Source: Leishmania mexicana MHOM/GT/2001/U1103 (taxonomy: Eukaryota; Euglenozoa; Kinetoplastea; Trypanosomatida; Trypanosomatidae). From it: DNA of 64,000 nt. Position 1 is the stretch's first letter, and each line of letters begins with the position of its first letter. Of the stretch, positions 1 through 9,195 are shown piece after piece. The notes beneath the pieces are model-generated. The model worked only from the letters and a program-made list of their open reading frames with translations. It had not been told where the DNA came from and searched no databases. The stretch spans positions 310,001 through 374,000 of the forward strand of contig NC_018319.1 of assembly GCF_000234665.1 (NCBI RefSeq), given 5' to 3'. A program made the translations under genes and the position numbers.

Positions 1-64
1 CCGTTTCGCAACGGCCCCGCTGCGCGCGGAAATAAGAAAACAAAACCCAAAAGACACACGCACA

Positions 65-608
65 CACGCACACGCACACGGGGGACAGGAAGAGGCCGAG
101 GGAGGGAGGGGCAGGTGGCGTCTCTGCGCTGTAGCTGACGCACGCACACGCACAGACACAGACGCACACACGATCCCGTCGCAACGAAGAGGCACACGAG
201 AGAGAGAACAGCAACAGGATGAATGAAACAAGCAAACAACGATGCTTGAGCGGAGATTTGTGACGCGCGCGTGCGCTTGCCTGGCTGCCTGAAAGGACAC
301 AGGTGCTCAGTCGGTGGAGAGGAGGACACCTTCTTCCATTCCACAGAGATGATGCCTCTCACCTTTTCTCTCTCGCGGTCCCACTGAGACGCGCACGGAC
401 ACGCTCACAGAACGCCACCACATAGGCGTCCCACTCGCGACGCAACAGGCGGAAGCAAACCATGACAGATCGAGAGGCAGGGTAAAGGATCCAGGCAGTG
501 GCGTACACAACGCTGTAGCAGACACACACAGACACGCACACGAACGCCCACGCACAGATGACGACACATCCGCACACGCACACACACACGGGGGGGGGGA
601 GAGGGACA
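65..608 (+). repeat. Left arm of 0.55 kb inverted repeat
   Basis: Read on the minus strand this segment matches 3554-4100 over about 545 bp with only scattered mismatches, estimated by eye at about 97% identity. Examples of differences are around 242-262, where right-arm bases differ singly, and around 330-385, where a small cluster differs. Because the arms are not identical they look like two real copies and not one sequence assembled twice. The inner end runs on past 608, but its partner is hidden by the assembly gap. Together the arms bracket the kinase gene at 1072-3042. Confidence 0.85.
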
Positions 609-782
609 CCCAAGGGGTGGCAGGCGCGCATGCGCCACGTACAGGAGCATGGAAAGACGGGAAATGAAACACAAATTGAAGAGAAAGACGCCGGAAGAAA
701 GGCGCGCGTGCACGCAAGCGAGGAATCGACCCACGTCGGTGCGCCCCATGACTATCCCAAGAGGACCACCGTAGACAACGGC

Positions 783-860
783 CTCACAGGAGGAGGAGGA
801 GGGGGACGCAATGTAGAGAGAGAGAGGTAGGGGAGGGGAGGGGAGGAGAGGGGGGGGGGC
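783..860 (-). promoter_or_regulatory. Predicted trans-splice acceptor for the next gene off the left edge
   Basis: On the minus strand an approximately 70-base pyrimidine-dominated tract (860 down to 790) is followed by its first AG at 784-783, in the context TGTGAG. This is the layout of a spliced-leader acceptor. No start codon of a credible gene follows within the window, so the gene it would serve lies beyond base 1. Confidence 0.45.
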
Positions 861-1071
861 GGTGACGAGAAGGAGTGCGTGTGTGTCTGTGTGTGATCAG
901 TGTTCTTCCTTACGCTTAGAACGCGGGCAGGATGCTGCTGCTGGGGATGGTGGTGGCGCTGGGAGCGATCATCGCCGTCACAAAGTGTGCATCACCGTAC
1001 CTGCGCGCCCCCTCTTCCTCTACTTGTTCTCAACGCATAAGCTCCAACACGCACACCGATACACGTTCTGC

Positions 1072-3042
1072 CTAGTTGAAGAGATCGGCAAAGGGGTCCT
1101 TGGGTGCCGCCCGGGCCGTGCGTGGCTGCCTTGTTTCCGGCTGCTGACTCGGTTGCTGGCCCGGCCCAGCGGCCAGAAAGTTCGTGAATTGCTGAGGAGG
1201 AGGAGGAGGAGGAGCGTAGTTGTTTGCGTTGTTAACGCCGGGCCCCCAGGGGGCCTGCTGCGGGTTCTGAGGCTGCTGCATCGGATACCCGCCACCGCCC
1301 ATCACAGGCGCCCCACTACCCCAGCAGCCCATCGCTATCTGCTGCTGTGGCGCTTGGCCATAGGTGTTCATCATTGGGTACGACGGGTTTGGCTGCGGCG
1401 CCGAAGTACTGAAGAGATCACTGGTGCTGAATGGGTCCTTCTCCGGCGGTCGATGAATTGGGAGCTGAACGGAGGGGGTCATGACAGTTGGGGCCTGAGA
1501 GACTGGGGGCACTGTCGGCGACGCACTGGCAAAGAGATCGTCAAAGACGTCCTTCTCGACCCCGTTACTCGCCCCAGTGGGTGCCGGCGCTGCGCTGCTC
1601 TCCGGAGGGTCCATTGGCGGGGAGTCTCGGAGACCAGCCGCCGCCTTGGCGCGCCTCCACGCTTCCTCCTGCTCCACGATGATCTTATGACGGTACTCAG
1701 CCACCGCGGGGTCATCGTCCTCTGGGTCGCCGCCGAGGACTATCATTGCTTCCTGCACCGCATCGCCGTCAGCGACGGCGCCATCTCTGGCGTTTCCGCG
1801 GTCATTGAGGGGTTGGTGGGTGCTGATGTGACCGTGGAGGGATCCTTGGGTGTTGACGCCGCGGGTGTCCAGCTGCTCGTGCCCGGGCTCATGGTACGAG
1901 ACTGGCGGTGCCTTCGGCGGTGGGGCGCGCCCCAGAACCTTCACGTCCTGCTCCTCCCACCCTTCCGGCCACTCGGTCTTGGTGAAGCAGAAGGTGCCGA
2001 GGTGACGGCTGCAGTCCTCGTCGAAGCGCATGTAGTTGGTTAGCGCGAAGATGTCCCAGCGGGAGTACGGGTCGGGGTCCAGCAGGTGCTCAACCATGAC
2101 CCGCAGTGACGTCGTGTAGGAGGTCATCGTTTGCGAGGGGAAAGTGACGACCCACTTCTCCTTGCCGATGGTGGTGCTTGGGTCAAAAGGGAGGCACAGG
2201 TACATCATGTAGTAGAGGAGCACCCCCATTGCCCACATGTCTGTCTTTTCGCAGATGCGCTTCTTGCTCCACGGGTCCGCCATCTCCGGCGCGCGGAAGG
2301 CCGGGTTTGTGTGCATCTGAATATCTGCAATCGCCATGTTCGCCTCCTCTCGGGTTTCGCACTGATACGCCTCCGTGGTGGCGTTGCCGAAGTTCGTCAG
2401 CTTGTACGCGGCGGGGCCGGCGTACTTGTTGTTGATGAGGATGTTCTCGGGGCGGATGTCGCGGTGCGTAATGGGCGGCTGCTGCGTGTGTAGGTACCCA
2501 AGAGCGCTCGTCACAGCAAACATGACATGGCAAATCTCGGCCTCGGTCAGCCGGGTTCCGAGGCCGGCGCCGGCGCTGCTACGGATGCGGCGGTAAAGGT
2601 TGTTGGAGCAGTACTCCATCGCGATGCTGACGCCGAGGCGCCCCTCACTGCGCGAGATCTCGCTGTGGAACACGCGCGAAATGTTCTTGTCCTCTACGTG
2701 AGAGACGATTTCGACTTCCTTGTGCGCTTCCGTGACCTGGTCCACCGCGAAGAATGACCGCTTCAGAGCCAGATGCCGCGGGAACTCAGGCAGGTGGTTC
2801 GTGTTCTCCACCAGGTACACGTAGGAGCTGCCGCCCTCGCCGTATTTCATGCAGCGCTGACGGCCTACCATGTAGGGGGGCGGCACGTCACCAATCTTCT
2901 GCAGGACGCGGAACGGGCGTCCCACAAGGATAATCCACTCGCTGCCGTCGCCGTGGTACTGCTGCACCTTGTTCTTGGCAGAGAATCCTTTGTCCCTACG
3001 GTGGCCGCCACCGCTGCGAAGAGAGCCACCGAGGAAGTTCAT
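1072..3042 (-). CDS. NAK-family (AAK1/GAK/BIKE-like) protein kinase homologue, possibly inactive
   Basis: A 656-residue protein. The kinase domain covers roughly residues 36-345: a glycine loop (GEGGSSYV, 68-75), ATP-site lysine K94 in LALK, catalytic loop HRDIRPEN (193-200), NFG (217-219) where DFG is expected, APE (251-253), and a DMWAMG helix-F motif followed by a run typical of AAK1/GAK kinases. The tail is rich in Pro, Gln and Asn and carries DPF motifs (DPFSTSD, and DPFADLFN at the very C-terminus), the kind that bind clathrin adaptor AP2. By family, a role in clathrin-mediated endocytosis at the flagellar pocket is likely. Asn for the metal-binding Asp and Arg for the catalytic-loop Lys raise doubt about catalysis. 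The open frame extends upstream to 3174, but that part is the translated pyrimidine tract; an acceptor AG at 3079-3078 supports the ATG at 3042. Family call is firm; activity is uncertain. Confidence 0.9.
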   Translation of the reverse strand: MNFLGGSLRSGGGHRRDKGFSAKNKVQQYHGDGSEWIILVGRPFRVLQKIGDVPPPYMVGRQRCMKYGEGGSSYVYLVENTNHLPEFPRHLALKRSFFAVDQVTEAHKEVEIVSHVEDKNISRVFHSEISRSEGRLGVSIAMEYCSNNLYRRIRSSAGAGLGTRLTEAEICHVMFAVTSALGYLHTQQPPITHRDIRPENILINNKYAGPAAYKLTNFGNATTEAYQCETREEANMAIADIQMHTNPAFRAPEMADPWSKKRICEKTDMWAMGVLLYYMMYLCLPFDPSTTIGKEKWVVTFPSQTMTSYTTSLRVMVEHLLDPDPYSRWDIFALTNYMRFDEDCSRHLGTFCFTKTEWPEGWEEQDVKVLGRAPPPKAPPVSYHEPGHEQLDTRGVNTQGSLHGHISTHQPLNDRGNARDGAVADGDAVQEAMIVLGGDPEDDDPAVAEYRHKIIVEQEEAWRRAKAAAGLRDSPPMDPPESSAAPAPTGASNGVEKDVFDDLFASASPTVPPVSQAPTVMTPSVQLPIHRPPEKDPFSTSDLFSTSAPQPNPSYPMMNTYGQAPQQQIAMGCWGSGAPVMGGGGYPMQQPQNPQQAPWGPGVNNANNYAPPPPPPQQFTNFLAAGPGQQPSQQPETRQPRTARAAPKDPFADLFN

Positions 3043-3077
3043 CGTGGCGCCTGCCTCTCTTCTTGAGCGTTCCCCTC

Positions 3078-3160
3078 CTTTGCCGGAGTTCGCAGAAGGG
3101 ACGTGTGCAGTGAAGGGAGGGGAGGGAGGGAGGGAGGGAGGGAGGGAGGGGGACAGAGTG
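3078..3160 (-). promoter_or_regulatory. Predicted trans-splice acceptor of the kinase gene
   Basis: On the minus strand a long CCCT-repeat pyrimidine tract (about 3156-3112) is followed by its first AG at 3079-3078, 36 bases before the ATG at 3042. It decides the start: an initiation codon at 3174 would lie upstream of the mature mRNA end. Confidence 0.6.
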
Positions 3161-3324
3161 TGGGCGGGGTTCAATTGCTGATGGGTGCGTGTGCGCGACT
3201 ATATATAGATGTATATATGTGTGTGTCTGTGCCTTATGTGTGTGTAGAAGCGGGAGCTTGAACGGCGCTCCCTTGGACGTTGACCGTGGTGGTGGTGCTG
3301 GTGTACTGCTGCGTTAGCTGTTGT

Positions 3325-3361
<37 letters not shown>

Positions 3362-3453
3362 TGGTGGTGGTATAGTAGGTTCCGTTGAGAGGCAAGGGTG
3401 CGGAGAAAACAACAACGACAACGGAAGAGCTGAGGGGAAGGAAAGGAGGAGGG

Positions 3454-3553
3454 NNNNNNNNNNNNNNNNNNNNNNNNNNNNNNNNNNNNNNNNNNNNNNN
3501 NNNNNNNNNNNNNNNNNNNNNNNNNNNNNNNNNNNNNNNNNNNNNNNNNNNNN
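3454..3553. other. Assembly gap (100 N)
   Basis: Exactly 100 N characters, the usual placeholder for a gap of unknown size. It lies directly at the inner edge of the right inverted-repeat arm, so the repeat probably caused the break. True length and content are unknown. Confidence 0.98.
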
Positions 3554-4100
3554 GTGTCCCTCTCCCCCCCCCCGTGTGTGTGTGCGTGTGCGGATGTGTC
3601 GTCATCTGTGCGTGGGCGTTCGTGTGCGTGTCTGTGTGTGTCTGCTACAGCGTTGTGTACGCCACTGCCTGGATCCTTTACCCTGCCTCTCGATCTGTCA
3701 TGGTTTGCTTCCGCCTGTTGCGTCGCGAGTGGGACGCCTATGTGGTGGCGTTCTGTGAGCGTGTCCGTGCGCGTCTCAGTGGGCCCGCGAGAGACAAAAT
3801 TTGAGAGGCATCATCTCTGTGGACTCGGACGAAGGTGTCCTCCTCTCCACCGGCTGAGCACCTGTGTCCTTTCAGGCAGCCAGGCAAGCGCACGCGCGCG
3901 TCTCAAATCTCCGCTCAAGCATCGTTGTTTGCTTGTTTCATTCATCCTGTTGCTGTTCTCTCTCTCGTGTGCCTCTTCGTTGCGACGGGATCGTGTGTGC
4001 GTCTGTGTCTGTGCGTGTGCGTCCGTCATCTACAGCGCAGAGCCGCCACCTCCCCCTCCCTCCCTCGGCCTCTTCCTGTCCCCCGTGTGCGTGCAGCGTG
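3554..4100 (-). repeat. Right arm of 0.55 kb inverted repeat
   Basis: Reverse-complement partner of 65-608. It begins at the last base of the gap and ends near 4100, where the sequences diverge into different CA-rich repeats. It lies upstream of the kinase gene, in the 3'-flanking region of the gene at 4945-6066. Confidence 0.85.
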
Positions 4101-4944
4101 TGTTCGTTTGTGGCAAGAGGTGAAGCTGCGACAGTGGGGGCACGGGGAAGGGGAGAGAGAACGAAGCAGGGGGGCGCGAGTTAAAAAAAAGGTGGTGTGT
4201 ACAAAAGGCGGAGAGACGCAGGGGCAGTAAGCCGGCGTCGAGCACATCCCCCCTTCTGCCCCTCTGCCTCCCTCCCGTTTTCTCTTCTCCCCGTCCGACG
4301 CCGTTACCTCCCCCCTTCTCCTCCTTCAGCCGTTGATGGACGGCGCCTTTGTCTGCCTGTCTCTGTCTCTGTCTGTGTGTGCTTGGTTTTTCATTCTGTA
4401 TTCCCACCGGCGCATTCCCCCATCCACGCCGTGGGAGGGGGGCGGAGGTGGATCGCCCGTGCGCTGGGCGACGGGCGTCAGGGGGAGCCGGGTGAGGCGA
4501 ACCGACACAGGAGCTCTCACAGATGGGGGCACCCGTATGGGCACATATATATGTTTGCTCGTGAGTTGTGTGCGCGTGGGGGTATGTCCGTTGTTCCCTT
4601 CCCTCCTCCTCCTCCCTGTCTATCATGTGTACACTGCCCCCCCCCCCCTCCTCCCCTGAACGACCTAGTGGGTACACATGGAGGCGGAGGAGGAGCAGAC
4701 GTGGGTTGGGGGGAGGGGGAGGGATACAACCGGTTCAATACACAGGTGCCGGGGAACACACACCACTACTACCACCACTCTGCACATCTTCTGTCGCCAT
4801 CCTCCGCCCATGCCTCCTCTCGCGCACGCACACTTTGACGCCGTCCGCTCCCTCTCCCTCGCGCATGTGTGCGCGCATACTTGCGGGCCGAGACGAGTGT
4901 TGAGGGAGGGTCAGGGGGGGGGGACGAGAGGAGGCGATGAATAC

Positions 4945-6066
4945 TCAAGGCACGTCAGACCGTGGGAAGTGATAGCGGCCCGACACTCTGCTCGGCCGCG
5001 CTGAAGCCTCTTCGCTGTCCTCCTCGTCGTCCGCGCGCCCTCCTTGCCCCCTAACTCGGCCCCCGCGCATGGTTCCGGCGTGGGGTGACGCTGCTGAGTC
5101 GTGTGGGGCATGGTATATGTAAGGCGACCCATGCGCGCGTTGAGGCTGCGGCGGACGAGTAAGACGGGAGCCGCCAGCGGCGGCGACGGCAACAGTCGGT
5201 GTGGGGGTGGTCGTCGTCGCAGGAGGGGCGAAAAAGCCGTGTATCGAGGATCGACCGCGCTCCACGTCGGTCTCCGGCGCCGGCATCCTTTCGATTTCTT
5301 CACGCCCCCGGCCTTCCTCCGCTCCACTGGCAGTGGCCGTGCCTGCGCGGTACATGCCACTCTCAATGCTCATCTGGGGACGGTAGAAGGCCGGCGCCGT
5401 TGCCCGCATGCCGCTGCTCGACGACGGCACCACTCCGGTTGCACCACCACCACCTCCACCACCTCCTGGTGTCCGCACCGCCGCGCCAGAGCTGCTCATC
5501 CCCATGGTGCTGCCGGAATGGTTCCCCTCTTCAGTTCTGGTATGCACGTCAGCATAAAGCGCTCGCTGCGGGTAGCCACTGGGAGAGGATGGGGTAGGTG
5601 CGTTCCCAGCCATGATGGGACCGCTACTGCGCTGTCTGGCGGTGTAGCCAAGGTTGACGTGCGGTGGTGCAGCGGCACCGCTTGCTGCCGCCGTGCCAGA
5701 AGGGATGCCGACGTTACTCCGGGCGATTCCATCGGCCGCTGGGCCGGCAAAGTCAGTGGCCACAGTGGTGGCGGTGGTCGGGGAGGGATGGAAGACACCT
5801 CCGCCTGCGCCTCCTGATCTGACCGGCGGGGCACCACCATAGGTGTCGTTTCTACTGCCCTGAGGATGACCGAGGGCAGCAGGTGGTGCACGGGTGTAGT
5901 AGCCACCACCGCTGCTCCCGGGGCTCCCACCGCTAACACCGCTGCTGCTGTTGCCCAGAGCAATGGAAGACTTGTAGGCGGCCCGCAAGAGTGACTCGGC
6001 GGCGTTGAGCTCGGCAATGTCTTCGGCAGTGCCGAGGTCTAGCCGTGTGCCGTGCCGGCTCAACAT
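4945..6066 (-). CDS. Hypothetical low-complexity protein
   Basis: A 373-residue protein with a true ATG at 6066. Only the first 35 or so residues look ordered, with a short predicted helix (about residues 12-37, LGTAEDIAELNAAESLLRAA). The rest is disordered, rich in Gly, Ser, Ala, Pro and Thr, with a poly-Gly run encoded by GGT-type repeats near 5445-5465 and an acidic stretch near the C-terminus. No family, signal peptide or membrane segment is recognised. Coding status rests on the uninterrupted frame, the unit's strand and a plausible start. It may be a cytoplasmic or RNA-granule-type disordered protein, but nothing in the sequence proves that. Confidence 0.65.
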   Translation of the reverse strand: MLSRHGTRLDLGTAEDIAELNAAESLLRAAYKSSIALGNSSSGVSGGSPGSSGGGYYTRAPPAALGHPQGSRNDTYGGAPPVRSGGAGGGVFHPSPTTATTVATDFAGPAADGIARSNVGIPSGTAAASGAAAPPHVNLGYTARQRSSGPIMAGNAPTPSSPSGYPQRALYADVHTRTEEGNHSGSTMGMSSSGAAVRTPGGGGGGGGATGVVPSSSSGMRATAPAFYRPQMSIESGMYRAGTATASGAEEGRGREEIERMPAPETDVERGRSSIHGFFAPPATTTTPTPTVAVAAAGGSRLTRPPQPQRAHGSPYIYHAPHDSAASPHAGTMRGGRVRGQGGRADDEEDSEEASARPSRVSGRYHFPRSDVP

Positions 6067-6861
6067 TATTGGCGGCTTCCGGCTTGTGGTTGTGTGTTTA
6101 GGTGCTGTGAGCTGTGGGGGATGGGATCTTGGTGAACTCCGGCGGGGATGTTTCGGATCGAGTGCTCCCTCCCTCCCTGTTCTGAGCTAAAAGGGATCTC
6201 GCGTCAATACGGTGCTTCTATGTATGGGTATGTCTTGTGCGGTGCATGTACCACCTGTACTTGAGCTGACAGGAAGACGGGTGGGTTGTGGTGGGAGGCA
6301 CATGACAATGCAAAATCGATGCGCGTGTACAGAGAACACTGGGGAATACACGAGAGAAGGGCGTTCGCGTGGGCTGAAGCGCGCACGGATGCAAGTGTGC
6401 ACGCACACGGGTGAGAGGCCGTCTTCACATCACTTTCTCTGCATGGCTCTTCCCTTCGAGGACGCTCTTCTCACCTCTGCGCATGCGCGTGTTGAGGAGG
6501 GAGCGAGGCAGCTTGAGCGGTAAACACCGGAGCGCCGCGCAACTCTACGCAGGTGCGTGCGTGCACGCGTGGAAGGGAGAGAGGGGGGGGGTCTGTACAT
6601 GGGCGCTGCTGCACGGATGATACCTCCTCGCTCCCCTCCTCACTTCTCCCTCATGGACTGGGACAGAGGATGATGGCATGCTGAGACCTGTGATGGACAC
6701 GTAAAACACAGACGCACCCCACGCACAGCCGCTGACGCCAACGCTGCACGTCATCGGCGCATAGAAACGCACAGAAAAAGAAGTGCGTTAGGCACCACAC
6801 ACACACCACAGACACACAGACACACACACGGACACACACATGCGGGGTGCCCTGCTTCAGC
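6067..6861. other. Intergenic region
   Basis: No gene seen. It contains CA-rich simple repeats (6795-6840) and a purine run on the plus strand at 6571-6592, which is a pyrimidine tract for the gene at 4945-6066. Confidence 0.65.
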
Positions 6862-8829
6862 CTAGAAGTGTGTGTCGTCCAAGCCAGCACTGCCGCTCGC
6901 GGACGACGGTCGACCGCTGATGCCCGCCGTTGGGCTCGCCGCTGCCTTGGCGGACTCGCTGGGCTTCGGGCGCAGCGTCGAGGTCCCGCTACCGCTGCCG
7001 CCACTCAGCGACCCATCCAAGAGGACAGAGGCGTGCAGGATATGGGGTAATGCCGACGACCCTGGCAGCCGGGGCAGTGCGCTGCCGCCGCTGATCCCAG
7101 CCGCCACCGCTGCGGGACCCAGGGCCACGCTTGGTGTCACCTCTGTGTGAACGGGCTGCTGCGCAAGGTAGCGACTCTGGAGCGTGTTTTCGGCGTACGC
7201 AAAGGTTTCTTCGACGAAGCGGGTCTGCGGGCCGCCATAGGCAAACTTGAAGCCCTCATCGCTTGCGAGCAGTGCGCGCGCGCGCTGCCGCTCCGGCAGC
7301 CACGCCACTCGCACGTTGGGGTTGGCCATTGACGGACGTGACTTGCGTAGATACGTGAGTGGGGCCTCCTCGCGCGTTTGGTGTGCCGAGCTCAGCAACT
7401 CCACCCACTGTGCCGCACGCTGCACGTAGGCAGGCCTGTCTTTTGCCATGAGGTCCTTCGAGCTGCGCCGGAAGCGAGCGAGGCGCAGCACTGCGACGGG
7501 GTCGATGTCTGGGAACGCCGCCTTGAGCCATGCGACAGCCGCAGCGCCATTGGTGTCTGCGCCTGTCTTGGCTGGGTCCGTCAGCGGCAAGCCGCGCGCG
7601 TCCGTCCAGGCAGCACCCTCCTGCATGGTCTCGAGGTACCGTGCATACACGGCGACGGCCACCTGCGGGGCCACAGCCACCACGTTCTGCGACAGCGCCA
7701 TACCGTCGAGCGCGTCCTGCTGCACGTGCACGGTCTTCCCCTCCTTGAGCGCCTGTTGCATGACGTGGCCGAGGCGCACGTGCAGGTCACAGTCGACCAG
7801 CTTGTTCTCCACGAGGTAGTCGTACACAGTGCGCGCCTCCTCGCCGGCGTTGCTGTCCAGCAGGTACTCGAGCGCCAGACTCGCGATGCGGTAGCGCCAG
7901 ATCACATCCACCTCTGCCCTTACAACCACGTTCTCGTAGTGGCGGCCCACCATGACGTTGTACACCCACATCACCCGCACGCGGTGCTTGGCGCGGATGG
8001 CGCAGCGCAGCATGTTATGCAGGACCTCCCCGTCTCGCGCGACGTAGAAGAGCCGCGAGTTGCCGTCTTCAAAGATGGCAATCGCGTCCGCCAGCTTTGC
8101 GCCAGGGACGCAGGCGGCCGTCAGCGCGCGGTACACATCCACCGGGGGCACCGATGTCGCGTGTCGGTACTCCTCGCACGCCGCCTTCAAATGACCTCGA
8201 CGAGCGAGGCGAATAATGCGCTGCATGAGCGGCATCTCGTGCACGGAGACCGGCACTGGGCCGTTGCGCTGGAGTTTTATCGAGCGACGGAAGTAGCTGT
8301 CTTCCTGGAAGAATGGGCCGCGACGCAGCCAGCGGTAGATGCGGGAGCGGCAGTCCAGCGTGGCTGCGTTGAGACCGACACGATTCGGGTCCTCCACGGT
8401 GATGTTGTCGTGATCCACCATCGCGGGCTTCTGCAGCCGCCCAACGTACGGGTCGTAGGAGTGGATGAGGTCGTGGGTGACGCGGTGGCCGTTACGGGCA
8501 CTCATCAACGAGACTGGCGTCACGAGCGCCTTCGACCCAAGCGAGATATCTGGCATGAACTTCTCCAGCTCGTGCTTTGGAACTATGCTGACGGTGCTGT
8601 CTTCCAGCGCATGTGTTTTCTTGGTGCTGTAGCCGCTGTTATAGTTACCAGGCCCGGTGCGGTAGCGACCCGCGCCCCAGAGCTGCGCCATGTCGTCGTC
8701 GGCGAGGTTCTCGCGAGCGAAGCGGCTCGGCTGCCACGGCACACGCGCGCGCGGGACGTAGCGCAGCACCGACATCACCGAAGGGTGGCCCGTCGCCCGC
8801 CCTTTTGTAAAGACGCCGATCACAGACAT
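6862..8829 (-). CDS. PPR-like helical-repeat protein, probably mitochondrial
   Basis: A 655-residue protein starting at an ATG at 8829. A second ATG at 8775 (residue 19) begins a stretch rich in Arg and hydrophobics without acidic residues for about 20 residues (VLRYVPRARVPWQPSRFAR), which looks like a mitochondrial presequence, so either start is possible. Residues about 195-390 contain consecutive antiparallel helix pairs of pentatricopeptide type, for example MQRIIRLARRGHLKAACEEY, LADAIAIFEDG and ARTVYDYLVENKLVD. The tail after about residue 580 is low complexity. Trypanosomatid mitochondria hold many such PPR-like proteins in ribosomal subunits and RNA processing complexes; that role is inferred from architecture only. 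Neighbouring antisense frames are mirrors of this gene. Confidence 0.8.
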   Translation of the reverse strand: MSVIGVFTKGRATGHPSVMSVLRYVPRARVPWQPSRFARENLADDDMAQLWGAGRYRTGPGNYNSGYSTKKTHALEDSTVSIVPKHELEKFMPDISLGSKALVTPVSLMSARNGHRVTHDLIHSYDPYVGRLQKPAMVDHDNITVEDPNRVGLNAATLDCRSRIYRWLRRGPFFQEDSYFRRSIKLQRNGPVPVSVHEMPLMQRIIRLARRGHLKAACEEYRHATSVPPVDVYRALTAACVPGAKLADAIAIFEDGNSRLFYVARDGEVLHNMLRCAIRAKHRVRVMWVYNVMVGRHYENVVVRAEVDVIWRYRIASLALEYLLDSNAGEEARTVYDYLVENKLVDCDLHVRLGHVMQQALKEGKTVHVQQDALDGMALSQNVVAVAPQVAVAVYARYLETMQEGAAWTDARGLPLTDPAKTGADTNGAAAVAWLKAAFPDIDPVAVLRLARFRRSSKDLMAKDRPAYVQRAAQWVELLSSAHQTREEAPLTYLRKSRPSMANPNVRVAWLPERQRARALLASDEGFKFAYGGPQTRFVEETFAYAENTLQSRYLAQQPVHTEVTPSVALGPAAVAAGISGGSALPRLPGSSALPHILHASVLLDGSLSGGSGSGTSTLRPKPSESAKAAASPTAGISGRPSSASGSAGLDDTHF

Positions 8830-9195
8830 GGTACTACGACGAAGAAATGAGCACAGAGAGAGGGGGGACGGGACACCTGCTTACGAACAGCAGAACCGGC
8901 GACGCACCTGTGCATGCATGTATGCGCGTAGAGTGCGATGCCGGTGGATGGCGGTGTGCGCGTGCGTGTGGTGAGTGCGGCACGGCACCACATACATGAA
9001 GGGCGGGAGGGGAGGGGGGGGGTAGGTCAGAAGGATGGGCGTGGAAGAAACGAATGGTGGAAAACAGAAGGCCATGACGCGTGCGCCCGTGGCTGAGCAC
9101 GTGTGTACGTGTGTGGCGTCCCCTTTCCCACTCTACGCCATGGGCGTGCGGACGAGGAGTGAGTGAGGCGGAGCCCCACGCACGTGCACACGCGC
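8830..9195. other. Intergenic region
   Basis: No gene seen. A G-rich run on the plus strand at 9001-9026 is a pyrimidine tract on the transcribed strand upstream of the PPR-like gene and is a likely part of its splice signal. Confidence 0.6.

Larger units (their letters stand above)
1..1071. other. Intergenic/UTR, 3' of the kinase gene
   Basis: No convincing coding sequence is seen. The stretch holds the left arm of the inverted repeat, CA/CG-rich simple repeats, and from 787 to 860 a purine run on the plus strand, which is a pyrimidine tract on the transcribed strand. It should contain the 3' UTR of the kinase gene and the processing signals of the next gene beyond the left edge. Confidence 0.7.
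3043..4944. other. Intergenic region with assembly gap and inverted-repeat arm
   Basis: No supported gene. Contents in order: kinase 5' UTR and pyrimidine tract, a (GT)n run near 3325-3356, a 100-N gap, the right inverted-repeat arm, and from about 4140 to 4940 simple pyrimidine- or purine-rich sequence with homopolymer C and G runs. The open frames here translate low-complexity repeats only. Confidence 0.7.

Noticed and set aside
862..2043. Plus-strand open frame of 393 codons
   Set aside because: It is the antisense mirror of the kinase gene's 3' half; GC-rich coding DNA leaves long open frames on the other strand, and all supported genes lie on the minus strand.
3043..3174. 44-residue N-terminal extension of the kinase
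   Set aside because: It translates the CCCT-type pyrimidine tract upstream of a predicted splice acceptor at 3079-3078, so it should not be in the mature mRNA.
3321..3804. Open frames reading through the N gap
   Set aside because: They include about 34 unknown residues from the 100-N placeholder and repeat-derived flanks; nothing can be supported.
7378..8850. Plus-strand open frame of 490 codons
   Set aside because: Exact antisense of the PPR-like gene, no domain, and Val/His-rich composition typical of a mirrored frame.
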